From NCBI RefSeq assembly GCF_900128415.1, contig NZ_LT635772.1:1178001-1242000 (forward strand): a stretch of 64,000 nucleotides of DNA. Direction: 5' to 3'. The notes below the pieces were generated by a model that had not been told where the DNA came from, made no database searches, and worked only from the letters and a program-made list of their open reading frames with translations. Numbering within the stretch: the first letter of the stretch is position 1; the number at the start of each line of letters is the position of its first letter. This DNA comes from Anaerococcus mediterraneensis (GTDB lineage: Bacteria > Bacillota > Clostridia > Tissierellales > Peptoniphilaceae). A program made the position numbers and the translations under genes. Below, one piece after another: positions 45,871 through 53,766 of this stretch.

Positions 45871-47082
45871 ATGATAAATATAGGAATTATTGGTGGTGGT
45901 CCAGCAGGATTAATGGCTGCAATTACCGCAAAGTCAAAAAATAATAATATTACAATATTAGAGTCAAATCCTCAAATAGGCAAAAAACTAATGATAACTG
46001 GTGGAGGTAGGTGTAATATCACAAATGAATGCCTCTATGATCAGTTTTTGCAAAATGTTGTTAGAAATAAAAAGTTCATATATTCTTGCTTTAATAAGTT
46101 TGATAACTTTGCTCTTATGGAAAACCTTAGAAATGAAGGTATAGAGTTGATAAGTGAAGAAGATGGACGTGTTTTTCCAAAAAGTCAAGATGCAGGAGAA
46201 ATAGTTGATTTTTTCTATAAGAAGATAGTAGACTTAGGCATTGATTTAGAAACCAATTCTAAAGTGCTGGCTGTAGAAAAAAATGATAAATTTATTGTAA
46301 AAACTAAGGATAGTAAATATATTTTTGATGCATTGATAATAGCAACTGGGGGCAAATCATATAAAATAACTGGATCAGACGGTACAGGATATAAAATTGC
46401 AGAAGATCTTGGTCATAAAATAATAGAAACAAAACCAGTATTAGTTCCTATTTTTATTAAAGATAAGCTTCCTATTAAAGCTTTGTCTTTTGATAAGTTA
46501 AGCTTATATGCAAAAACCAAAACCGATGAAATCAATATCGAAGGACCACTTATGATAAATTCTAATTTTATAACTGGACCTTTAGTGCTAAAAGCAAGTT
46601 CTTTGCTTGATAGTAAAAAAATTGATCAGATGAGCATAGATTTTTTTAATGATTTATCCTATAATGACTTAGATAAACTTCTAGTAAATCAAATTGAAAA
46701 GCATTCAAAAAAGACAATTGCAAATGTCTTAAAAACTATTATTAGCGATTCTTTAGTTGATTTTATACTAGATAGGTTATTTATTGATAAGGATATTTCT
46801 GCATCTTATCTAAAAAAAGATGCCAGGAATCTCATAGTAAAATCCCTAAAAGAGTTTAAATTGACATTTGATCACTATGGGGGATTTGGAAATGCTGTCG
46901 TCACAAGAGGTGGTGTTGATGTTAAAGAGATCAATCCTACCAACATGATGTCCAAAAAAATTGAAAATTTATTTTTTGTAGGTGAAATAATCGATGTGGA
47001 TTCTTTGACTGGTGGATATAATTTACAAATCTACTTATCAACAGCTTTCGCCTGTGGTAAATATATAAAGGAGAATTTATGA
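45871..47082 (+). CDS. NAD(P)/FAD-dependent oxidoreductase, HI0933/YhiN family
   Basis: With ATG 45871 the flavoprotein has 403 residues. It starts NIGIIGGGPAGLMAAI, a GxGxxG FAD-binding motif. MITGGGRCNITNE is a family hallmark, and ATGGKSYKITGSDGTGY and a C-terminal VGEIIDVDSLTGGYNLQ (FAD-binding) follow. The substrate is unknown. ATG 45871 has GAGA upstream and gives the usual N-terminus; ATG 45859 lies against the hairpin T-run. The end overlaps cmk by four bases. Confidence 0.92.
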   Translation: MINIGIIGGGPAGLMAAITAKSKNNNITILESNPQIGKKLMITGGGRCNITNECLYDQFLQNVVRNKKFIYSCFNKFDNFALMENLRNEGIELISEEDGRVFPKSQDAGEIVDFFYKKIVDLGIDLETNSKVLAVEKNDKFIVKTKDSKYIFDALIIATGGKSYKITGSDGTGYKIAEDLGHKIIETKPVLVPIFIKDKLPIKALSFDKLSLYAKTKTDEINIEGPLMINSNFITGPLVLKASSLLDSKKIDQMSIDFFNDLSYNDLDKLLVNQIEKHSKKTIANVLKTIISDSLVDFILDRLFIDKDISASYLKKDARNLIVKSLKEFKLTFDHYGGFGNAVVTRGGVDVKEINPTNMMSKKIENLFFVGEIIDVDSLTGGYNLQIYLSTAFACGKYIKENL

Positions 47083-47732
47083 CTTATATTATAGCAATAG
47101 ACGGACCTAGTGGTTCTGGAAAATCTACAATTTCAGAAATTCTAGCAAAAAAATTAAATATTGAGTATCTAAATACTGGATTGATGTATAGGGCTGTGGC
47201 AAAATATTTTTTGGACCAGGGTTTTGATGAGGATACTGATGAAAAAATATTGAAAAAATCTTTAGACGATATAAATATAAGTTTTGTAAATAATAAGTTA
47301 TTTATTAATTGTAAAGATGTTACTGATAAACTTAGAACTGATGATGTCACAAAGAATGTATCTTGGGTTTCTGCTATAGATTTTGTTAGGGGAAAAATGG
47401 TTGATCTTCAAAGAGAAATTGCAAAAAATACTTCTTTTATATTAGACGGTAGGGATATAGGTAGTGTAGTTTTTCCTGATGCAAAATACAAGTTCTATTT
47501 GACTGCAAGCCCTTATGTAAGAGCAAAGAGAAGATTTGACCAGCATGAGTCAGATCTTGATATAAAAGACCTAGAAGAATCTATAATAAAAAGAGATGAA
47601 TATGACTCAAATAGAAAAGTTTCACCATTAAAAATGGCAGAGGATGCACATTTGATTGATAATTCTGCACTCAGTATAGATCAAACAGTAGATCTGATTC
47701 TATCTTTTATGGAGGATGAGGATGTTTTATAG
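47079..47732 (+). CDS. cmk: Cytidylate kinase
   Basis: The 217-residue nucleoside monophosphate kinase phosphorylates CMP and dCMP. Walker A is DGPSGSGKST (8-17), followed by YLNTGLMYRAVA and the LDGRDIGSVVFPDA CMP-binding/LID region. Length is usual. The cmk-plsC-ispH/rpsA order is typical of Clostridia. It overlaps plsC. Confidence 0.95.
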   Translation: MTYIIAIDGPSGSGKSTISEILAKKLNIEYLNTGLMYRAVAKYFLDQGFDEDTDEKILKKSLDDINISFVNNKLFINCKDVTDKLRTDDVTKNVSWVSAIDFVRGKMVDLQREIAKNTSFILDGRDIGSVVFPDAKYKFYLTASPYVRAKRRFDQHESDLDIKDLEESIIKRDEYDSNRKVSPLKMAEDAHLIDNSALSIDQTVDLILSFMEDEDVL

Positions 47733-48333
47733 GATTATTTTAGCCATACTAAAAGTTGTTTTCTTTCCTTTTTTTAGAATAAGGGTACACAATAAAGAAA
47801 AACTTCCTAATAGTTCTGATATTATAGTTTGTGCTAATCATTGGTCCAATTTAGATCCTATATTTTTAGGTATCGCCTTACCTTATGAATTTAATTTTAT
47901 GGCAAAAAAAGAGCTTTTTGAAAATGCTTTGCTTAATAAAATTTTGACTGGACTGAATGCTTTCCCTATTGATAGACAATCAAATGACTTAAAGGCTTTA
48001 AGATATTCAATAAAATTGATAAAAGAAGATAAGACATTGGGGATCTTTCCGGAAGGAACAAGGGTTAAATCTATAGACAGGAATAATATGAAAGAGGGGG
48101 TAGCTTTTATAGCTAGTAAGGCAAAGGCAGATATACTCCCTGTAGAAATTGTGACAACTTATAGAATATTTTCCAAAGTTGATATATATGTAAAAGATTT
48201 GATAGCGATCAACCAATATGAAGATTTGAAAAATAAAGAAGCCATGAAAATCATTAGTGATAGAGTGTTTGAAGAAATTTATGATGAGAGATTATCGTTA
48301 GAAAGTAGAGAATATGCAGATATTAATAGCTGA
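47722..48333 (+). CDS. plsC: 1-acyl-sn-glycerol-3-phosphate acyltransferase
   Basis: The 203-residue membrane-associated enzyme converts lysophosphatidic acid to phosphatidic acid. It has an N-terminal hydrophobic segment (about 2-18), the catalytic HxxxxD box NHWSNLD (His40, Asp45) and the acceptor-binding FPEGTR. ATG 47722 is chosen over ATG 47716 because GGAGG (47711-47715) lies directly against the latter but is well spaced for the former. It overlaps cmk and the ispH/S1 gene. Confidence 0.93.
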   Translation: MFYRIILAILKVVFFPFFRIRVHNKEKLPNSSDIIVCANHWSNLDPIFLGIALPYEFNFMAKKELFENALLNKILTGLNAFPIDRQSNDLKALRYSIKLIKEDKTLGIFPEGTRVKSIDRNNMKEGVAFIASKAKADILPVEIVTTYRIFSKVDIYVKDLIAINQYEDLKNKEAMKIISDRVFEEIYDERLSLESREYADINS

Positions 48334-50383
48334 AAATTCTGGATTTTGTTTTGGTGTAAAAAGAAGCGTAGACCTTGCAAAAAAAGCACTAGAGGCTGGC
48401 AAGAAAGCCTATTGCCTGGGCCCTTTGATTCATAATCCACAGTTAGTAGAAGAATTTAGCCGTAAAGGTCTAGAGGTCATTGATCATAAGAATGCACTAG
48501 AAATAAAAGATTCTTTAATTGTCATAAGAGCGCATGGAGAAGATAAAAAGTTCAAGGAACTTCTAAAAGAAAATGGAAATGAACTTTATGATGCGACATG
48601 TCCAGTTCTTAATAACATATATAAAAAAATAAAAGATAAAGAGAATGATGGATATCAAATAATAATTATTGGAGATAAAAGTCATCCAGAAATAATTGCT
48701 ATGGACTCTTTTGTAAATAATGGTATAGTTATTTCAGATGAGACTGAAGCAAAAAATATTAAGAATTATAAAAAGCTATATGTAGTAAGCCAGACTACAA
48801 ATAGACTTGAATATTTCATGAATATTGCTAACAAGTTAGAAGAAAATAATGATAGTGTAGTAATAGAAAACACAATCTGCAATGCAACTAAACTTAGACA
48901 GGATTCTGCAAGAAAATTGGCTAGTCAGGTTGATTGTATGATTGTAGTTGGTGGTTTTAATAGTTCTAATACAAACAAGTTATATAAGGTAGCTAGTTTG
49001 TTTTGTAAAAATGTTTTAAGGATTGAAACTGTTAAAGATCTACCTTTGCAAAAGCTCTCTAAATTTAAAAAAGTAGGAATAATCGCAGGTGCGTCTACGC
49101 CTGATACGATTATCGAGGAGGTAGTAAGTAGTATGGATGAATTCACAAAAGAAGAATTTATGAACAGTCTGGAAAATAGTTTAAGAAAGATTTACCCAAA
49201 AGAGGTAATCACAGGTACAGTTATCAACGTAAAAGATGATGAAGTATTTGTTGACATCCAATATCGCGCAGATGGTATTGTTAAACTAGATGAAATGACT
49301 GAAGAAGAAGCAAATGATCCTAAAAACAGTTTTGAAGTTGGTGAGGATATAGACGTTTACGTTATCAAACTAGATGATGGCGAAGGCAACGTAGCTTTAT
49401 CTACAAGAAGAGTAGAGGGCATGAAAGCTTGGACAGAATTAGCTGAAAAGTTTGAAAACGAAGAATTAGTTCACGGTAAAGTTAATGGATTTAACAAGGG
49501 CGGACTAACTGTTGAAGTTAATGGCGTTAATGGTTTTATACCAGCTAGCCAAATTGCAACATATTTTGTTAAAAATCTTAAAAAATTCGTTGGTGAAGAA
49601 TGGGATCTTAAGATCGTAAGCATCGATGAGAGAAAAAATAGACTTGTTTTATCTAGAAGAGAAGTTCTTGAAGAAGAACTTGATAGCCTATGGGAAGAAC
49701 TAGAAGAAGGTCAAGTAGTTAAAGGTAAAGTGGCTAGACTTACAGACTTTGGTGCTTTTGTAGAAGTTAATGGTCTTGATGGTTTGCTACACGTTTCTGA
49801 TATTGCTTGGACAAGAGTTGAACACCCTTCTGATGTTTTAAACGTTGGCGATGAAATCGAAGTTAAGATATTAAAACTTAATAAAGAGAAGAACAGAATT
49901 TCACTTGGACGTAAACAACTTATAGAAAAACCATTTGAAAGTTTTGCTAACAACCACCAAGTTGGCGATGTTGTAGAAGGAAAGGTAGTAAACCTACTTG
50001 ACTTTGGAGCATTTGTTGAAATAGCAGACGGAGTAGAAGGTTTAGTTCACGTATCTGAGATTTCTTGGGAACACGTAGAAAAACCATCAGATGAACTAAA
50101 CGTTGGTGACAGCGTAGAAGTTAAAATCATCTCTATCGACAAAGAAGAAGAAAAAGTTGGTCTAAGCATAAAGGCTCTTAAAGAAGCTCCAGAGAGACCT
50201 GAAAGAAAGCCAAGAAAACAAGTTAGAAATAACGATAGACCAAGAAGAAAAGTTGAAAGAGAAAACACAAACTCATTCGGTGATGACGATCTAAACAACA
50301 ACCTAGGAGATATGCTTGCACAAGCTTTATCAGAACAAGGTTCTGAAGATCTACTTGGTTCAATCGAAGAAGATGCTGAATAA
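48314..50383 (+). CDS. ispH: Fusion of 4-hydroxy-3-methylbut-2-enyl diphosphate reductase (IspH) and ribosomal protein S1-like domain
   Basis: The 689-residue protein has two parts. Residues 1 to about 280 are IspH, the last MEP-pathway enzyme, with the three [4Fe-4S] cysteines at 12 (GFCFGVKRSV), 96 (DATCPV) and 189 (NTICNAT), histidines 40, 74 and 124, and Glu126. Residues from about 296 carry four S1 RNA-binding repeats (starting near 296, 386, 466 and 551) and a charged tail of about 65 residues. The fusion is known in Clostridia and presumably also serves as ribosomal protein S1. The S1 part has more biased codon use than the IspH part. Confidence 0.96.
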   Translation: MQILIAENSGFCFGVKRSVDLAKKALEAGKKAYCLGPLIHNPQLVEEFSRKGLEVIDHKNALEIKDSLIVIRAHGEDKKFKELLKENGNELYDATCPVLNNIYKKIKDKENDGYQIIIIGDKSHPEIIAMDSFVNNGIVISDETEAKNIKNYKKLYVVSQTTNRLEYFMNIANKLEENNDSVVIENTICNATKLRQDSARKLASQVDCMIVVGGFNSSNTNKLYKVASLFCKNVLRIETVKDLPLQKLSKFKKVGIIAGASTPDTIIEEVVSSMDEFTKEEFMNSLENSLRKIYPKEVITGTVINVKDDEVFVDIQYRADGIVKLDEMTEEEANDPKNSFEVGEDIDVYVIKLDDGEGNVALSTRRVEGMKAWTELAEKFENEELVHGKVNGFNKGGLTVEVNGVNGFIPASQIATYFVKNLKKFVGEEWDLKIVSIDERKNRLVLSRREVLEEELDSLWEELEEGQVVKGKVARLTDFGAFVEVNGLDGLLHVSDIAWTRVEHPSDVLNVGDEIEVKILKLNKEKNRISLGRKQLIEKPFESFANNHQVGDVVEGKVVNLLDFGAFVEIADGVEGLVHVSEISWEHVEKPSDELNVGDSVEVKIISIDKEEEKVGLSIKALKEAPERPERKPRKQVRNNDRPRRKVERENTNSFGDDDLNNNLGDMLAQALSEQGSEDLLGSIEEDAE

Positions 50384-50394
50384 TTTTTATAATT

Positions 50395-50424
50395 AAAAGA
50401 GATGAATCTAATCATCTCTTTTTT
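50395..50424 (+). terminator. Terminator after ispH/S1
   Basis: AAAAGAGATGA and TCATCTCTTTT pair perfectly around a 6-base loop, followed by T. It sits between ispH/S1 and miaB. Confidence 0.85.
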
Positions 50425-50438
50425 CTTTAAGGAGCAAT

Positions 50439-51788
50439 ATGGCAAATATAGATAAATATAGAGATTTTTTTAAAGGAAAAACATACAATATAACAACTTT
50501 TGGTTGCCAAATGAATGAGCACGATTCAGAAAGAATTTCATTTATACTAGAGGATCTGGGTTATGTCTATGAAGAAGATAGAAAAAAAGCAGATTTTATC
50601 TTATTTAATACTTGTCTAGTCAGAGAAAATGCAGAACTAAAATTATATGGACAGGTCTCTTCTCTAAAAAAAATAAAGAAAGAAAATCCTGAAAAAATTA
50701 TCGCTGTATCAGGTTGTATGATGCAGACTGAGGTTGCCAGACAAGTTATAATCGACAAACATGATGAAGTAGATATAATTTTTGGAACTAAAAACATCAA
50801 TTCTCTTTCAGACCTTATATTTAGGTATCTAGAGACTAATGAAAGAGTTGTAGATATATCAACAGATAATGCAAAAGATGACTTTGTAAAATATAATACA
50901 CCAAATGACTTCCAAGCCTATGTTAATATAATGACAGGTTGCGATAATTTCTGTTCTTATTGTATTGTACCAGAATCAAGAGGTAGGGAAGATTCAAGAA
51001 GACCTTCTTCTATAATCCAAGAGGTAGAATATTTAGTTAACCAAGGATACAAGGAAATCACTCTTTTGGGACAAAATGTAAATTCATACGGTAATAAATC
51101 TGATTTTAAACACACATTCCCTGAATTATTGGAAAAGATAGCACAAATCCCAAATTTAAAAAGACTAAGATTTACGACAAGCCATCCAAAAGATTTGTCT
51201 GATGAATTGATCGAAGTTATAAAAAGATATGATAATATATGTAAATATTTTCACTTGCCTTTACAGTCAGGTTCAGATAAGGTTTTAAAAGATATGAATC
51301 GTAGATATGATCAAAAAAAATACCTTGAAAGAGTAAATAAACTTAGAGAAGCTATACCAGACATAGCCATATCTACAGATATCATAGTTGGGTATCCAAC
51401 AGAGACAGAAGAGGACTTTTTAGAAACTATAAAGGTATGTGAAATCGTAGAATATGATACAGCATTTACATTTAAATACTCACCAAGGCCAAAGACAAGA
51501 GCAGCAAAACTTAAACCTTTAGATGATGACATTATACAAGATAGGTTTGATAGACTATTAGATACTATCTATCCAATTTTTTATGAAAAAAACAAAAAAT
51601 ATATAGGAAAAACTGTAGAAGTTCTTTTGGAATCAGAAAGTAAAAATAATCCAGAAGTTTTGACAGGCCGTACTGATGATTATAAGTTAGTTCATGTAAA
51701 GGCAGATAAAAGTTTGATTGGTCAATTTGTAAATGTAAAAATAAAAGATAATACATCATTCACTATTAGTGGAGATTTGGTAGTATAA
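50439..51788 (+). CDS. miaB: tRNA-2-methylthio-N6-dimethylallyladenosine synthase MiaB
   Basis: The 449-residue radical-SAM methylthiotransferase modifies i6A37 in tRNA. The N-terminal MTTase domain has TFGCQMNEHDSE and two further cluster cysteines (NTCLVRE, SGCMMQ). The radical SAM triad is in CDNFCSYCIVPESRGRE. A C-terminal TRAM domain ends the protein. It has an AAGGAGC site and its own position after the terminator. A long hairpin follows. Confidence 0.95.
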   Translation: MANIDKYRDFFKGKTYNITTFGCQMNEHDSERISFILEDLGYVYEEDRKKADFILFNTCLVRENAELKLYGQVSSLKKIKKENPEKIIAVSGCMMQTEVARQVIIDKHDEVDIIFGTKNINSLSDLIFRYLETNERVVDISTDNAKDDFVKYNTPNDFQAYVNIMTGCDNFCSYCIVPESRGREDSRRPSSIIQEVEYLVNQGYKEITLLGQNVNSYGNKSDFKHTFPELLEKIAQIPNLKRLRFTTSHPKDLSDELIEVIKRYDNICKYFHLPLQSGSDKVLKDMNRRYDQKKYLERVNKLREAIPDIAISTDIIVGYPTETEEDFLETIKVCEIVEYDTAFTFKYSPRPKTRAAKLKPLDDDIIQDRFDRLLDTIYPIFYEKNKKYIGKTVEVLLESESKNNPEVLTGRTDDYKLVHVKADKSLIGQFVNVKIKDNTSFTISGDLVV

Positions 51789-51789
51789 T

Positions 51790-51850
51790 ATAAGCTTTAA
51801 TAATATTTATTATATATAAAACACAATAAATATTATTAAAGCTTTTCTTT
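51790..51850 (+). terminator. Long perfect hairpin after miaB
   Basis: AAGCTTTAATAATATTTATT (51792-51811) is the exact reverse complement of the arm ending AAAGCTT before TTCTTTT, a 20-base perfect pairing around a 13- to 15-base AT-rich loop, followed by a T-rich tract. Confidence 0.8.
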
Positions 51851-51878
51851 TGAAAAAAATTCAGGTAAAATATACCAT
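51850..51878 (+). promoter_or_regulatory. Possible promoter of the V-ATPase operon
   Basis: TTGAAA (51850-51855) with TATACC (51871-51876; 15-base spacing) or TACCAT (51873-51878; 17-base spacing). Either -10 is imperfect, but the position between the miaB terminator and an AAGGAGG site fits. Confidence 0.4.
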
Positions 51879-51895
51879 TGTGGAAAGGAGGTTAT

Positions 51896-52876
51896 ATGAA
51901 AGATGTTTGTGTAAAAGCAAAATCAAAATTATCTAGACTGCTGGATGATGATCTAGTAGAAAATTTGTTAAGAGAAGACGATGTGTATATAAAAATAGAA
52001 TATTTAAAGAATAAATATGAATTTTTATCATCTTGTGGTAAAAAATTAGATGTCGAAAATGCTCTATATAATGACTTTTATAAGCAAATAAAAAGTCTTG
52101 ATTATTTTTTAAGAGACGTAGATAATATATTTTTTCAGAAATATTTCTCGATCTTTAGGATTTATTTGATACAAGAAATCATCACTAGTATTGTAAATGG
52201 ATCATTAGAATCAAATTATTTGAATTTTATAAATAGTCCATTTTTTTATGGACTGGTTCTTAAAGAAAACTATTCAATTAAAGATTTTGTAAGATCAATA
52301 GATGATAACCATATTAGAAGAGTTCTTGAGCCATTCATGAACAAAAATATGGACCAAGAACTTTTGATATTTTTATCATCAAATTCATTGATAAAGTCTT
52401 ATTATAGAGATTTACTCAAGCTAAGTAATAAGTTTTCTAGAGAAGAAAGAAAACTCATAAAAAGATTTATATCTGAAGAAATCAACCTTGAAAATTTTCA
52501 AATGCTTTATAGGCTAAAATCTTTTTTTGAAATCAGCGATGCAGATATTTTTAACTATCTTATTGAGGGTGGATATCTATTTAATGGACAAAGACTTAGA
52601 GAGCTATCTAACCTAAATAAGAATGAATTTTTAGAGTACTTTTCATCAAGTAAATACAAAGATATTTTTAAAGATCAGGATTTGTTTTATAAAAACATAC
52701 AAGATAGAAAAACAAAACTTTACAAAGATGAAATAATCAATGAGAAATCAGATGTTTTGTATTGTATCTCGGCTATAAACCTATTGTATATAGATTTGAA
52801 AAATATTATTTGTATGATTGAGATGGGTGAAAATTATACCTATGAAGATAAGAAAGAATTAGTGATAGGAAGGTAA
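51896..52876 (+). CDS. V-type ATP synthase subunit C (V0 d-type)
   Basis: The 326-residue helical protein matches subunit C/NtpC in size and in its ending NLLYIDLKNIICMIEMG, the family's E/D-x-x-N-[IL]-x-x-[IL] segment near the C-terminus. It links the central stalk to the K ring. An AAGGAGG site precedes ATG 51896; the in-frame upstream TTG at 51878 lies in the promoter. In many operons subunit C is between E and F; here it is first. Assignment rests on pattern and context, as sequence similarity is modest. Confidence 0.8.
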   Translation: MKDVCVKAKSKLSRLLDDDLVENLLREDDVYIKIEYLKNKYEFLSSCGKKLDVENALYNDFYKQIKSLDYFLRDVDNIFFQKYFSIFRIYLIQEIITSIVNGSLESNYLNFINSPFFYGLVLKENYSIKDFVRSIDDNHIRRVLEPFMNKNMDQELLIFLSSNSLIKSYYRDLLKLSNKFSREERKLIKRFISEEINLENFQMLYRLKSFFEISDADIFNYLIEGGYLFNGQRLRELSNLNKNEFLEYFSSSKYKDIFKDQDLFYKNIQDRKTKLYKDEIINEKSDVLYCISAINLLYIDLKNIICMIEMGENYTYEDKKELVIGR

Positions 52877-52878
52877 TT

Positions 52879-53766
52879 ATGGCAGTAGAAAAAATGTACC
52901 TAGTAAATATTATATCAAGGCTAGATAATCTTACAGAGCTGTTAAAAGATGTGATAAATATAGGTCAAATTGAACCAATAGATGCCTTTAATCAAGTGGA
53001 AAGTAGGGCTTTTTCTGTAAAGGCTAGTAGCGAAAATGTTGAGCTGACCGAGGATATGAACAGTATAACAAGTTTTGAAGGATTATCAAAAGATGATTTA
53101 GAAAAGATAAATTATTTGAAAAAATTTTTAAATCTCAATAATGATGATTTTGGTAGGAATTTAAAGAACTTAAATATACTGGATAAAAAAGACCTAGGAA
53201 AGTTTTATGAAAAAATCCAACCAATGATGGAAAAACAAAAAGAGCTCAAAAATAAAAAAGAGATGCTAATGATTTATAAGGAAAACCTTGAAATACTTGA
53301 TAAGGCTAAAATAGATATAGATAAAATTAAAAATCTAAATTATTTTGATTTTAGATATGGAGAAGTGACCAAGGATGGAAGATTCATACTAAAAAATAAT
53401 TATGACAATATTCCTTCTTTGATAATACACTTGGATAATGATGCTCCAGAAAATATTGGGGCTTTAGATGACCTTATAGATTTGGATAAAAAGACAAGTA
53501 TAAGACGTGCTGATGTAGATGATATTATTGATAATGAGAGAAATGAAAGTCTAATTCTAGCAGAAAAGATCGATAAGACATACAATGACAAAATTGTAGA
53601 CAAGGTTAATCAACTAAATAGACAATATGATGCTAATATTAATAATGAATCTATAAAAATAAAGGAAGACTATAGTAAACTAAAATTAAAAATTTCAGAT
53701 ATTTATAATGAGAAGGTAGATTCTCTAATTGATCAGGCACTTGAAAAAATAACGGGGGAGATATAA
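52879..53766 (+). CDS. V-type ATP synthase subunit I, N-terminal fragment with additional helical tail
   Basis: The 295-residue protein begins MAVEKMYLVNIISRLDNL, the usual start of subunit I (NtpI, the a subunit). Residues 1-105 form the first alpha/beta lobe, 108-155 a coiled coil, and 155-190 a strand region with YFDFRYGEV and NIPSLIIHL. Residues about 208-295 are a charged helix ending VDSLIDQALEKITGEI, which does not belong to standard subunit I and resembles the helical form of peripheral-stalk subunit H/G. It stops with TAA directly followed, in the same frame, by the ATG of the membrane half. No separate subunit H gene is present. Confidence 0.75.
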   Translation: MAVEKMYLVNIISRLDNLTELLKDVINIGQIEPIDAFNQVESRAFSVKASSENVELTEDMNSITSFEGLSKDDLEKINYLKKFLNLNNDDFGRNLKNLNILDKKDLGKFYEKIQPMMEKQKELKNKKEMLMIYKENLEILDKAKIDIDKIKNLNYFDFRYGEVTKDGRFILKNNYDNIPSLIIHLDNDAPENIGALDDLIDLDKKTSIRRADVDDIIDNERNESLILAEKIDKTYNDKIVDKVNQLNRQYDANINNESIKIKEDYSKLKLKISDIYNEKVDSLIDQALEKITGEI

